Shown: piece by piece, positions 29,795 through 41,354 of the stretch
Layout: every line of letters starts with the position of its first letter
How positions within the stretch are numbered: position 1 is the first letter of the stretch
NCBI GenBank assembly: GCA_020881915.1
Contig: JAJFPB010000003.1
Span: 2,666,001-2,730,000 of the forward strand
Direction: 5' to 3'
Length of the DNA: 64,000 nt
From: Paramyrothecium sp. XJ0827
Taxonomy: Eukaryota > Ascomycota > Sordariomycetes > Hypocreales > Stachybotryaceae
Notes under the pieces: model-generated
Databases searched by the model: none
Seen by the model: the letters and a program-made list of their open reading frames with translations, nothing else
What the model was told of the DNA's origin: nothing
Made by a program: the position numbers and the translations under genes

Positions 29795-31268
29795 AAGGTC
29801 TCCTAGAAGCCGCACTGCAGCTGGACTGGTTTCTATTGACTCGCATGATAAGCCAAGGTGTTCGTACTCTTTGCTAGTTCCTCCGAAAACCTGTGCTTTA
29901 TAACTGGATCGTGAGAAGCATTTCATGATGGTCCAAGGTTCTTCTCTGAAAAATGCCCCCAATTTGCGCGCTGCTCGGCCCTCGGCAGAAGCTTCCTTGA
30001 TCAATCAACACCAAGTCCCTGTGACTATCTACCTCCATTCTCGGCGGTTTGCCAGTCTAGTTCTGCTGACCGCAATAGCACATGTTCCCGCTCTTGACAT
30101 AGTGTGTGCAGCCGGGCCTGGCGCAGATAAAGCTTTCGCTAAAGTCTTTAGTCTGGCGAACAGTGCCTGCGGCCATGTTGACAAGAATTGGAGTCGAGGG
30201 CATGGACTGCATCGCGGAGGCTGCCTGGCTTCTTAGCAAACCGTGTCTGGAAAGACTCGTACACTGAACTTTACTTACGATGAAGGCTGTCAGATATCGC
30301 TATGATAGGCAGGGTCTGGGCGCTTGGAGTGAGAAGATAGGCAATGTTTGCTAGTTGAGAGTACTGAGACGCTCTGAAAGACGGGGGATACGCGGGGTCT
30401 ATATCATTTCCTTGCGGCTTTGGCATCAAATGTATTGGTCGGTGAGAGCGTCAGTTTCTGCCTGGTCCTGGTCGTATTCGGCACCATGCATCAAAGAGGC
30501 AACAAGACGATGCAACCCCCTCCCTTTGAACTGAATGGCGCACTGGAGTTGAAGTAGCAATAGACCGCCTCGTTCAGACCAATAGGCCGCATGCCGCCTC
30601 GCTTAGGCGGGGAGGCTTTGCATAAGGTAACCCCTGGTTATGGGACACCGTTAGGAACGTGCAGACGGCTGGGAGGTGGCGGCTAGTACTGGAGTGTCTT
30701 TCGTTCTCCTGCCACCAATTGGGTGAATGCTTCAATTCCTCAGATTAGAAATCGGCAGATGCCGAAACTGACACTCGACCCTGATGTACATTCGTCTTTT
30801 GTCCCCAGTACTTGGGCAGCCCACATTTTCCTATAACCCGCTCGATTTCGATACGATTGGACAACTCGAGACTCAGTCTCGGGTAAGATAAGCCCAACCG
30901 CCTAGCTCGCTTGATCACTCGATGTTACGGAGCAAGATGTATCGGCTAGTCTAGGACGTCCATACAAATGTTGGTGGTTTGATGCTGGTTGCCTCGCTAG
31001 GCCGATGGGACGTCTTGAAAGGTCGCGGTGCAAGCAGATGGATCTCGGGATTCATAGGGGCTTATTGGGATTCACACCAGGCTGATTCAAATTCTCAAGC
31101 ATATTATGTAGGTTCTGAATGTGTTTGTGTCAACTCGCTGCTTGCTAGACGCAACAGCGAAATTTTTCAGGCTCCTATGGATGTAGGGTCTTTCAAAGTC
31201 CCCTGCTAGATGAGAGGTGAAACAGAGTCCCACTCAGAAAGGTCGGAAATGCCAGTAGTCGGTGTATT
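29795..31268. other. gene-poor interval
   Basis: A minus-strand frame ending near 30057 (FICARPGCTHYVKSGNMCYC) has a Cys-rich end as in small secreted proteins. It lacks a clear start or signal peptide, so it is not called. Nothing else stands out. Confidence 0.4.
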
Positions 31269-32363
31269 TTACTCGTTAAAGACTGTAGCGCTGTGATCTG
31301 AAGAATCGGACTCGGTATCCGAGTCTCCCGTGACCGTGACACCGTCTTCATCCCACTCCATACCATCTTCCAGGATCATCTTCTTGCCAGTCAAGACGTC
31401 CAGTGACTGTGTCTGACCAGGCACAAGTTCATGCGATAAGATCCTCACGAGTTTAGGAGATGCCATTTGCGCCGCGAGAGCTTTTGCTTGTGCCTCTAGA
31501 TCCGCCTCGAGTCTTGGCCGTTCTCCTATAAAATTCAGTGCCCATGGACCACACCGCCGGGGACCTGATGCCCCATGAAGACCAAATTCAGGCAAATACA
31601 GCCGAAGACTCAAGTTTATAATCACGCTGCGCAAGCGTAGATTCTCTTTCGGGTCTCGGGGCTTCAAGACATCTGGACAAATGCAGCGCAGGCGCAGACG
31701 AAGATGCTCAAGTTTATGAAGCATGGCGCCGATGGCTGGACAAATGTGACTTTCCACTTCCATCCCTACGTCTCCTGAAGAGGCCAGTTGACCGCGGGGC
31801 AAATCCAGTACCAAGACGTTCAGGTGCTCCAGCGAGAGCACTGCTTGTATGGACTCTATTGGGAACCAATCCTCGGTATCGTCGCAAAGCTCGGGATCGT
31901 CAAGTTTCAAGGAGCCGTAGGCTTTTATGTGCAGAGAACGCAGCCTTGGTGCCTGCTGAACGATCGCAGCAAGTTGGTCGAGCTCGCCGCCCGGGCTTAT
32001 CCGCCATTTCGTGACCCGGCGATCTGGAGGAATTGACCTTCCATGGCTACCAAAATTCTGCTTCCAACGTTCGTCGGCATCCTTCGGCGGAGCCGAGAGT
32101 TCGAGATGACCGAGGTCCAGGTTCAGAGCTTCCAGAGCTTCCAAAGCATCTGTGAACGGAACGGGATTCTTTATGGCCGCTGAAGAGACAAAGGTGTGCA
32201 GTGTCTCCGGAGACAATGTAACACGCTGGCAAAAAACCGGAAAGGCGACGTTAAACCACTGCTTGCAGATTGCGAGACGCGATATATCCTCGTGGAAAAA
32301 AGACGGGCCAAGACATTCGAAGGTTTCCCGTAGGATCGCAGAAGGCAGTTGTAGGAGTAACAT
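31269..32363 (-). CDS. F-box-like protein
   Basis: 364 aa from the ATG at 32363; the frame is open 58 codons upstream but that part looks unconserved. MLLLQLPSAILRETFECLGP followed by RLAICKQWFNVAFPVFCQRV is an F-box with its following helix. The body is rich in leucine strands (LRSLHIKAYGSLKLDDP; LEHLNVLVLDLPRGQ; LEHLRLRLRCICPDVL), as in an irregular LRR solenoid. The C-terminus is acidic (DSDTESDSSDHS). No introns are seen. As an F-box protein it might be a substrate receptor of an SCF ubiquitin ligase, which is inference from the family. Substrate is unknown. Confidence 0.7.
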   Translation of the reverse strand: MLLLQLPSAILRETFECLGPSFFHEDISRLAICKQWFNVAFPVFCQRVTLSPETLHTFVSSAAIKNPVPFTDALEALEALNLDLGHLELSAPPKDADERWKQNFGSHGRSIPPDRRVTKWRISPGGELDQLAAIVQQAPRLRSLHIKAYGSLKLDDPELCDDTEDWFPIESIQAVLSLEHLNVLVLDLPRGQLASSGDVGMEVESHICPAIGAMLHKLEHLRLRLRCICPDVLKPRDPKENLRLRSVIINLSLRLYLPEFGLHGASGPRRCGPWALNFIGERPRLEADLEAQAKALAAQMASPKLVRILSHELVPGQTQSLDVLTGKKMILEDGMEWDEDGVTVTGDSDTESDSSDHSATVFNE

Positions 32364-32843
32364 GGTGAATACGATGATTCGCAGATAGCAGACAAACCGG
32401 AAAGCCAGAGAGCTATCGCACTCGAGAATAACTGGTGGGAGAAGACGAGCGATAGAGGCTGTTGCTGCTCGCAAAGAAGAAGGCTCTTCTCCACACAGGC
32501 GGGTGGCGACATGCTGGCCAAGGCAACCATCCATCACATTGGCCCAATTGGGAGGTTCCCCTCATACCTCTGTCCGCCTTGCTTGCCGCGTCCCTGTCTA
32601 TTGTGGCAACAAAATTGATGACGATGATGTTGCTGCATCACAACACCACTCAACCATGTGAAAGCCAAGAACCCACAAGGAAGACCACGGAGTGGACAGA
32701 AAGGCTGGGGAAGCCATCTCCATTTGCAATGTCAAGACGACTAAGTAGACGGACGAAGACATGATCTTGATCGCTGGCCTAAGTCAGGCAAGACAAATCT
32801 CTTGCTGAGCGGCACAGCAATAGGAGTGGACCAATCACCGCGT
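32364..32843. other. intergenic region
   Basis: 5' flank of the F-box-like gene; no gene is recognised. Confidence 0.5.
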
Positions 32844-33069
32844 CTAACCGACAGCTTCGCTGGGTATCCAGCCCAGCAGGAAATAAGACTGGGTCACGCT
32901 TTTTCCAGGGACAATGCTGGAACTCGAAACTGGGCTTCATGCGGATGCAATCCGGGCCTTTGTAGACGAACATTGGATGGCCATACTTCACATTGGCCAA
33001 ACGCTTCAATAAAGATTGATGGACAGTGATGGTGCCGCACCATAGCACCAACCACATATGCTGACGCAA
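32844..33069 (-). pseudogene. decayed copy of the unknown gene at 33479-33941
   Basis: FVYKGPDCIRMKPSFEF, then PWKK, aligns with NVQKAQINIRMTPIFEF, then LWKN, of the neighbour. After WKKRDP the frame shifts by one base (about 32887-32895). The other frame then reads YFLLGWIPSEAVG and stops at 32844-32846, matching YYSLLGWVLSDAVD of the neighbour. The N-terminal exon is not found next to it, so only the 3' exon survives. Confidence 0.7.
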
Positions 33070-33478
33070 CGGGATAGAAGGAACTCAGGGTTGTGCAATC
33101 AGCAAAATAGGATGGCGACTTCTCTCAGACAGCAAAGTCCTGTAAAGACGAGCAAATGCATACTGTTTATGTGATCACATGTGCGCTTTATCCTAGACTA
33201 CAACCCTAATTCGTTGGGATTGTCCATGACGATAAAGGCATGCATGTGCAATTCTGAATGCTCGTAGCAAGTAACATGTTGGGTATCTTTAGAATCCATG
33301 AAGCAGACAAACGGTAATAATATGAGTAGTTGCGGCTCGCAAAATTGATGCGACACCGGCTGCCTCAACCACGACAAAAAGCCTGACGCCGGCGCCCAGC
33401 TGCATTTACTCCTCATGAGCACCAGTACAAGCAAGACAAGCATTTCATGCTGAGCGACAACAGTGTCAAATAACTGCA
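33070..33478. other. intergenic region between the copies
   Basis: No recognisable gene; a minus-strand frame at 33198-33479 has no support. Confidence 0.4.
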
Positions 33479-33941
33479 TTACGTCGTCGAATCGACGGCA
33501 TCACTGAGTACCCAGCCCAGTAGAGAATAATACCGGTTCGCGTTCTTCCAGAGGCCACCAGGGAATTCGAAAATGGGCGTCATGCGAATATTAATTTGGG
33601 CCTTTTGAACATTCCATGTCGCCTGGGTAATGCGAATCGTGTCGAACGATACCACGAGAACCATGACCTGAAGGATTTTGGTAGTTAGTGATTTTAAGCT
33701 CGCGATGGTACCGGGAGGGGATGCATGTTTATACCGGATAGATGGCGTGTGGTTCTTTTCTGATCTTGATGTACGCATCCGCAGCAAAGTAGAGCAGTGT
33801 TGACAACTCGCTGATGCAGAGAACACTATCTCGTAGGGCTGCGCCCTCTGATACTAATATGATGGTGTGAGGCTTGTCTAAGTTGCTCGTCGGCGTTGGG
33901 AGGGTCGGGTTCAGGGTCTGTCGGTAGGCATCTTCTACCAT
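33479..33941 (-). CDS. small protein of unknown function, 2 exons, partial model
   Basis: Exons 33735-33941 and 33479-33667 give 131 aa if the ATG at 33941 is used. The frame is open further upstream to a TAG that could be a splice acceptor (TAG|GAAACC), so a 5' exon may be missing. Segments seen: HTIILVSEGAALRDSVLCIS, LLYFAADAYIKIRKEPHAIY, then after the intron VMVLVVSFDTIRITQATW and NVQKAQINIRMTPIFEFPGG. The intron starts GTATAA and ends CCTTCAG. The decayed neighbour preserves the second exon, which supports it as real coding sequence. No domain is recognised. Confidence 0.5.
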
Positions 33942-34184
33942 CCAATCATGAGGTGTTCTTCTGCCACGCGATAGAGAAGCTTGGCTGGTGGTTTCCTATT
34001 CGGCATGAGAGATTTGGGGTTAGCTCGGTGCTCAGAACAGATGAGTTGAGGATGCGCAAGGAAGAAAGCCGTACTCCTTCGGGGCCCGCATTGTGTGGGT
34101 GGACATGGCACCACGGTCGGAGTCGTCGTGACAATCTCTAGCATACGAATCCATGGTGAGATTTTCGCCTGGCAAACCAACGCA

Positions 34185-34718
34185 ATGGCCCGCGCTTTGG
34201 CATGGAGCAAATGTCAAGAGTACAACGAAAAAGGGGCCAGGGCGGTGGTTCATGGGTCGAATCACTTCCACCTCGTCGACACCATAATGCGACGCGAAAC
34301 TTCGATCCTGGAGGCCTTTCTGAGATCAATGACATCAAACTACGCGCCTCTGCTGTCCTACTTGTCCCCCAGCTTCCCTGAACTTGAGGCGGCGCAAGGA
34401 CGATCCAAAGCTGCAGGACTCCAGCGAGACGGGATACGCAGCTTGGAGCTTCTTCAAAGCAACTGTGCCGATCTTAAGACTCTAGAGTTATTTGTGCATC
34501 AAGGTAACGCCTTTGGTCTCGGAGGAGGAGGAGCCGCTATAACTTCGCAAACCCTTGACGAGGCTTTGTCACAGGTCGATACTCAATTGAAGGCCATCTC
34601 CTCTTTGCAAAGGATTGTCATACGATATTTCCATGGCCGACCGACCCCTGAGGTAAGGCATTTAATGCAGGGTCTCGGATGGATAGTCTTGATGGGTGAG
34701 CAGGAGTTACCACGATAG
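34185..34718 (+). CDS. fungal protein of unknown function, possibly 5'-incomplete
   Basis: The frame gives 177 aa from the ATG at 34185 and is open upstream to 34095. The order GSNHFHLVDTIMRRETSILE, FLRSMTSNYAPLLSYLSPSF, LRSLELLQSNCADLKTLELF-like helices and ISSLQRIVIRYFHGRPTPEV resembles the C-terminal half of small fungal F-box/2EXR-type proteins ('GSNxF' followed by 'FL..xG' and a leucine-rich part). The N-terminal motif is not visible, so an upstream exon is probably missing or the gene is truncated. A GTGAGA-like donor at 34154 could belong to that exon. Confidence 0.5.
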   Translation: MARALAWSKCQEYNEKGARAVVHGSNHFHLVDTIMRRETSILEAFLRSMTSNYAPLLSYLSPSFPELEAAQGRSKAAGLQRDGIRSLELLQSNCADLKTLELFVHQGNAFGLGGGGAAITSQTLDEALSQVDTQLKAISSLQRIVIRYFHGRPTPEVRHLMQGLGWIVLMGEQELPR

Positions 34719-35147
34719 TGAAGAAGCATACACGCATCGCTCCCAGGCCACACCTTGCGAAGAATGAAAACCGTGTAGCTACTAAAGCGATAGCTTCAGG
34801 TGGGCTGAGTTAAAATGATATACTCTACCAAACTCATATAGTAAAGGGGAATTTATGTATTTCATAGCAAATAATACAATGGCGATTTCTGGATTTCTGG
34901 ATATTCATTTCAGAATGTCCGTTTTGCTTTATTATTATCGTTATCATTATTCTCTCGGGCATAGCGATAAAAGGCAGTCGAGCTTCCACTGGGCGTTGAT
35001 GATGAGTAAAGTTTTACTGGAGCCCATTGGGAAAATTCTTCCCGCGAGTGCGGAGGCTAGCGTATTTCCCCATCCCAACCTTCCATCTACCCACGCAGAC
35101 GACGTTTCCCACCAGAAGCATCATACCCCATCTTGCAGGAATTCAAA
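34719..35147. promoter_or_regulatory. URA4 promoter region
   Basis: 429 nt upstream of the URA4 ATG. It is AT-rich at 34840-34960 and otherwise unremarkable. Confidence 0.5.
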
Positions 35148-36810
35148 ATGCAGCTGAAGACTACACAGAGGCTCGAGCTGCCGGCCACGGCTGACATGCA
35201 CGTCCACTTGAGGCAGGGCGAGATGATGGAGCTAGTTGCGCCGACCCTGAGCAAGGGTGGGGTGGACACGGCCTTCGTGTAAGACAAGACCTCGACGCTT
35301 CAACGGGCAAGGGTGACAGCTAATTTTCTTGTAGTATGCCCAATCTTGTATGTGCAGACTGGGATCTCCAGACTCGTAGTGCAATCACGCGGTGCACCAT
35401 ACTGTGTTGATGTTGACCAACGTCTGCAACCAGGTTCCTCCTCTGACCGAGGTCGAAAGGGTAGGTCGCATAGCATAAGCAGTCATGCAAGGCGCAAGCA
35501 GTGCTGAAGCTTCACCAGGTTCTGAAGTACCAAGAGGAACTCCAGAAAATTACGCCGGATGTTCACTTTCTCATGTCGCTCTTCGTAAGATTGACCTCAC
35601 CCAAGCTCTCTTGAATGGCTCATCCTCATGGCACTCTAGCTGCATCCTTCTATCACACCTGAAGTGATTGCCGAGGCCCAGAAGTCCGGCATCGCTGGCG
35701 TCAAGATGTATCCTCAGGGTGAGAGAGGCTTCGAGTGTCCTACGTTTGGTGAAGTGTATGATTGACCTGCCTCAGGTGGAACGACCAACTCCGACTCTGG
35801 TGTCTCAAACATTGAGGCATTCTACGACACATTTGCTGCCATGGAGGAGCACAATATTGGTACGTTGGCGTATCCACCCGGCACAATTTCTCAGCACGTC
35901 GACGTTGTGATGAGTCCGAGTGCCTGACTGACAGTTGGTGTACATTTCAGTATTGAACATCCACGGAGAGGTCCTGGAGTCTCTTGCGCCAGCAGGAACT
36001 ACGCTTGAGGAGGCTTTCCTCCCGACCCTGAAGTCTCTGCACGAGCGCTTCCCAAAGCTCCGTATTGTTGTATGTGCCCTCTTTTCCACTCAATTACCTG
36101 CAGCAACATACTCACTCTTGCACTTCAGCTTGAGCACTGCACCACTGCGGCCGCCGTGGAGGCTGTGCGTGCTTGCGGCCCTACTGTTGGCGGTGAGAAA
36201 CTACGAATCTTTGAGTCCGCTCCTGTCCAGGCAGTGGCTAACGTTCATGATTCTAGCAACAATCACGGCGCATCACCTTTACCTGACTGAGCATGATGCT
36301 TGCTGCAACCCCTTTGCCTTCTGCAAGCCAATTCCCAAGAAACCTACGGATAGAGATGCCCTCATCCGTGCCATTGTCAGCGGCGAGTCCAAGTTCTTCT
36401 TGTACGTCTTATCGATAAGTCACTTTCGTCTTGGCAAATCATACTGACCCCCCTGCAGCGGAAGTGACAGCGCTCCTCATCCTCTGCAGTCCAAGACGTC
36501 GGCGCCCGAGGGCAAGGCGCCCGCTGGCGTGTTCACTCAACCGTGCGTGACTCAGCTCGTCCTGCTGGCACTGGAGGAGGCGGTCGAGCGAGGTGTCATC
36601 TCCGACGACGACGTGACGCAGGAGAAGCTGGAGAACTTCCTGAGCCGGTCCGGGCGCAAGTTTTATCAGCTGAACGAGACTGCGAGCAGGAAGATTGTGC
36701 TGGAGAGGAAGGGTGAGAAGATTGCGGAGAGCATCAAGAGCGACAACGGCAACGTAGAGGTTGGCATCTCGAGGGCGGGCACCGAGGTGTTCAGTCTTCG
36801 ATGGGAGTAA
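35148..36810 (+). CDS. URA4: dihydroorotase, pyrimidine biosynthesis, 10 exons
   Basis: Exons 35148-35278, 35335-35347, 35434-35460, 35519-35584, 35640-35718, 35776-35859, 35951-36069, 36129-36192, 36257-36401 and 36459-36810 give 359 aa, the usual size. It interconverts carbamoyl-aspartate and dihydroorotate in the cytosol. Metal and active-site marks: HVHLR (18-22), the carboxylated lysine in GVKMYP (K101), NIHGE (H138), LEHCTT (H176), ITAHHLYL, and GSDSAPH with the catalytic Asp (D246). Exons 2 and 3 are only 13 and 27 nt, yet encode part of the conserved MPNLVPPLTE segment. Phase is kept across all nine introns. Confidence 0.96.
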
Positions 36811-38606
36811 AAAAAGAGACACTCTAGAACAAGGACCTACTTCGTACAGCATTTTGTGGTGAATGAGGAAGGATCGACGACACACGCGGCCATTGGTAAC
36901 ACTGACCAACCCAGGGCTCAGATGATACACCCATTACGATCCTTCGGAGCTAAGCTCGGATGCTTGGCAGAGGAAAGCTTTTGATAATCCTGAGATGAAG
37001 CGATCACCAATTGGCTTATTGCTTGGCACTGAGCGGGTAAAAAGATAAACATGTGTGTCGCCGTGTTGGAGTCTTGGTCGTGAGACGCTAAATAGTTGGG
37101 CCAGTTATGTCATTGCCATCGATTCATCGGGCAGCCCGTAGACTGCCGGCCCGCCCCACAAGCCGAACTCCGTTCGATTTGAGTGTTTGAGTGTGGATGC
37201 AAAAACGTGTGAAGACAAAGTTTCGGCCTGTCGTGGGACTACCGTTTGGGTGTGGGCTGGAGAACCCGGGCTTAAGCGCCACCTTCAATAGCGAGAGAGC
37301 TTGAGTGCGTAACTGGCGTGATTGATTTTGCGTGGGCAGTGGTTCGTGTCGACCGGCATCTAGCGACGCTACAGTACTACCGAGTGCTAATGAGGGAGAT
37401 CAGGGATGTGCCGATAAAGTGCGGCGGCATGAGCGTGCTGCATGCCCAATGCTGCAGGGGGAAGCATGCTGGCGCGGCCACAACCTTGGGAGCTGCACTT
37501 TGAATTGTGGGAGGTGTGGTGGTCACGCATCTGTGGCGGCACCAAGTAATTCTAACGAAACTGCGAGGTAATTATCAAGACATGTTCACTGCGCCTCCAC
37601 GGTGGTGGCATTGCAAAAGCCGTTAGATGGTGGGCGTTCGGCTAAGAAGGCAACCCACAATCGGGTCATCTGTACGACTTGTCCATGACAAGCACATGCT
37701 GACAAAAGAGAGACACGGGAGAGAGAAAAGAGAGTGTGAGAAAAAGAGAGGGAAAAATTATTGGGCAATCAGCCTAGCACATGGCTTTCAAGTCGTCGTC
37801 AGCACAGATTCATCGGCGTCCCGTCTCACAATGATTGGCCGCCCCAGCTAATGCGGCTAACCGGTGCTAAGCAATGGGCTGCTAGCAGGCAGACGGGGCA
37901 GACTCCCGCCTCAGCTGATGTCCAGAGAGGACAAATCCAAATCCAGATCTAGATTGAAATTGCCCTCGAGATCCGGGGTTCCGGTGCGTCAGTCGTCATG
38001 ATTTCGGCGTGCGAAGCCATCCCCCACCGCACACCGAGGGATCTCCAGGTTGCGTACGCGGCCCACTGGAGCTTGGCATCGGCAGGCCGTGTTGCCGATT
38101 CCAATGATTGCCGCTTGCGAGTTATGTTATCGCCATTGGTCTTCCTTCGGAGTTAAGGAGGAAATCAAAGCAAAACAGAACAAGGGGAAAAATCAATGCA
38201 ATGTAACCGCAAATGCGGAGGCCTGTGTGTGTGCTTTGGTGCACTGCAGCGTCGCCAGCGAGACACACACACAGACATACAGCCAACATACCTTACGTAG
38301 TACACTGCCCGGGTCCCCTGCTGCACTTAATGACGCCACAACTTTTCTAGCTGCCAACAACTGCTTGATTGTTGGTTGTGTAGTTCAGCTTTGGGTCCCG
38401 TTGCGGGTCCTGCTGCTAGCATCCAGCCTCGCCACCTTGGATCTGCTGCGCTGCGCTTCCACGTCACTTGCGGCTGTCTCCATCCCCTGCTTGCCGCTTT
38501 GCATGCTCGAATAAAAAGAGCGCGGGCGCCTCCCACACCAATTCAAGATGCATGTATCTAGGGGTTCCCTTGCTGTAGTTGTTTTCGGATTGTCGTCAGG
38601 TTCAAG
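36811..38606. promoter_or_regulatory. long upstream region of the aspartic protease gene
   Basis: About 1.8 kb without a recognised gene. A purine-rich GAGAGA stretch lies at 37707-37755. A TATA-like ATAAAAAG at 38511-38518 lies about 90 nt before the protease ATG. An out-of-frame ATG at 38548 opens a 25-codon uORF that overlaps the protease start and ends with TGA at 38623-38625. Confidence 0.5.
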
Positions 38607-40317
38607 ATGCGATCGATATCCGTGATTCGGGCGGCCACGCTCGCGGCTCTCACCTCGGAGCATGTCGTCCATGCCGTGAACTTCCCTAGGGCCCTCAGCG
38701 GGAATGGCTTCGTTTCCGTGCCCGTTGCGACGGTCGATCGGCCGCGGGACATTAGCAAGCGCCAGGATGGAAATGCGTACATCACCATCTTGGAGAACCG
38801 GGACTTCTTCTATGCGACCGTTGGTGAGTGGAGGCAATTGCAGCTGTGAAGTGACATCTCTACTTGAATTTCATCTGACTCCGGCATTGTAAAGTCTCAA
38901 TAGGCAACCCTCCGCAAAACGTCACCGTCTTGGTCGACACCGGCTCCAGCGAGCTCTGGGTCAACCCAGATTGCCAGACCGCTCCCAGCGAGCAGCAATA
39001 CCGACAATGCGTGTCATTCGGCGAGTACGATCCGGGCCAGTCAGAAACGCCGCCCATTGGACCCTTCGGCAGCGAGCAGATCAACTACGGAGACCCGACG
39101 GACGCCTCGACCTTGACATCCGTCAACATCCGCTACTATGCCGACGACCTGGCGCTGGGCGAGGCGCAGCTGCGAAACCAGACATTCGGTGTCGTCGAGG
39201 AGAGTGAGGGCCAGTCGCAGGGCATCATGGGCCTCGCGCCGGACCTGCGCGCCGGGTTCGACGGTCAGGGCCCTTACAGCCTGCTGCTCAACACCATGGC
39301 CGAGCAGGGCATCATCAACAGCCGCGTCTTCGCCATGGACCTGCGGCACGCCGAGTCGGAGACGGGCGCCATCATCTACGGCGGCATCGACCGCAACAAG
39401 TTCATCGGCGAGCTCAACACGCGGCCCATCGTGCGCGGGCTCAGCGGCGAGTACCGGCTCGGCGTGGAGCTCAACACCCTCGGCCTGACGCGGGCCCGCG
39501 GCAGCCCGCAGGCCTTCGAGCTGAGCGGCGACGACCGCAACGTCATGCTCGACTCGGGCACCACGCTGACGCGCATGCGCTCCAACGTGGCGTTCCCCAT
39601 CCTGCGGGCCATGGGCGCCCAGGACGACGGCGAGGGCTACTACGTCGTGCCGTGCTCGATGCGCCGCTCCGGCGGCAGCGTCGACTTTGGCTTCGGCGAC
39701 ACGGTCGTGCATGTCCCCTACAGCGACTTCATCCTCGACGTCGGGTCGTCCGAGTACTGCTACGTCGGCATGGTCGTCACCCAGGACCAGCAGATCCTGG
39801 GCGACTCGGTGCTGCGCGCCGGCTACTTTGTGTTCGACTGGGACAACGAGGCGGTGCACATCGGGCAGGCCGCCAACTGCGGCGACCCGGACATCCTGAC
39901 GGTGGGCTCCGGCACCGATTCCGTGCCCAGCTCGACGGGCAACTGCCAGTCGAGCGACGCCGCCTTTACGCTTCCGGGATCTGACGAGGTAAGCAGTTTG
40001 TTCGCGCAAATGTCTCCAGGCAACTTGTACTGACCCATGCTTTCCAGCCCACCACCACCGCGACGGCCAACATCCGGACCTCGGCGTACACGACGGTGTA
40101 CACCATCACCTCGTGCCCGGACATCGACCGGTTGTGCGAGACGGGCCGCGTGACGACGCAGACGGTCGGACCTGCGGGGCCAACGCTGACGGGCACGGGA
40201 GGCGACGGAGGTGGTGACAGCGGCGGCGATGGCGACTCTGCGGGCTCGCACCTCGGCGTCTCGGCTCTGTTGTTTACTGGCTTCAGTGCTTTGGTTGGCG
40301 TACTCCTGATGCTCTAG
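38607..40317 (+). CDS. secreted/GPI-anchored aspartic protease (yapsin-like), 3 exons
   Basis: Exons 38607-38823, 38904-39988 and 40048-40317 give 523 aa. A signal peptide-like start (MRSISVIRAATLAALTS) precedes a propeptide ending in a kexin-type KR (DISKRQDG). The two catalytic motifs are LVDTGSSELWV (D84) and MLDSGTTLTRM (D289). A flap-like Tyr region follows the first (IRYYADDLALGEAQL). A cysteine pair and the hydrophobic ILGDSVLRAGYFVFDWDNE are typical. The tail is Ser/Thr/Gly-rich and ends in a hydrophobic segment (ALLFTGFSALVGVLLML), as for a GPI signal. It probably works at the cell surface or wall. GC-rich third positions suggest strong expression. Confidence 0.9.
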
Positions 40318-41354
40318 TTTCTCTTTGAGTTTTGCGCATTTTCATTTTCCTTGTTTCTCGGCATATGGCATACAGGATATAAAGGGATCCTCTCGCTCAT
40401 CAAACATTTGGGTACGGTTAGAGACTGCACAGCATTACTCCTGCATGAATTGAATACAACATTGGCCATGTGTCATGACGCCATGATGAGACACCGAAGT
40501 CGTGTTCAACTGGTGAGACAGCGCTACCATCCCATACGAATGGTGATCCCGTCTTGCGTGCCATGCTGCTGGGACGACGTTGTTACTTTCAAGTCAGGGT
40601 CCAATGACGAGCAAGCAATACTTACGCCATGGGAATTTAGAGCTTGGTCCCCTGCAGGACCCCTACACGAGGTCCCTTCGTATTGAACAACCAAACCCCA
40701 ATTCCAAGTCCAATCTCGAAGCTACCTCTCCACTGGGGAGCAACTCAACCCGGCCAAGGGAACAAGACTAATTTCAAAGCGCTCAGAAACGTGTTCAGCC
40801 CTCCGCGGCCCCGGTTCCGCATGAACTCGATTCGCAATAATGGGCCCGCGCGCCGCGTGAGGCCCTCTGTCGGAGCAATGACAAAATCACGGAAGTTGTC
40901 CCACAAGACGGGTCCAGCGCCCTCGAGTCAGGGTGGGGCCTCGCCAATCCCGCGTTTCCCCCGGTCCTCCGGCACACGCGAGTCGAAAACCCCTTTACAA
41001 GTAGCAGAGAGAGGTTACCGGCCAGCCAACCACTGCTGTGCCCTTGACCTGCCAGTACCTCATTGCGGAGAATGCGGGGGGTTGGGGACGCTAAGGGGCC
41101 GCTGAATCGAGAGAGCTAAAAAGAGCTCTAGGGAACCCAATTCGGCATCCCGGTTTGGGGGATCGTCGAGCGGTACTGGCCAAAACAGTCACTTACCTTA
41201 ACTTATGTAGTCGAGGCACCGCTGTCCTTCCGTCATTTTCACCCCTCGGCTTCCACCTCTTCTCACGACGCCCTCCTTTTCCTTCCTCTCGTCACGCCTC
41301 TTGCTCATCTATTCCGGACCATTTGCAAACCCGCAACGCCCTCATTGCTGCACA
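40318..41354. other. intergenic region
   Basis: No gene is recognised. The last 150 nt before the ligase ATG are CT-rich. Confidence 0.5.

Noticed and set aside
30057..30290. Small Cys-rich minus frame ending FICARPGCTHYVKSGNMCYC
   Set aside because: It resembles the end of a small secreted protein, but no start codon with a signal peptide or clear first exon could be found.
39041..40009. Minus-strand frame of 322 codons opposite the aspartic protease
   Set aside because: Strong GC bias in third positions of the protease keeps the antisense open; the composition is Ala/Val/Arg-rich and meaningless.
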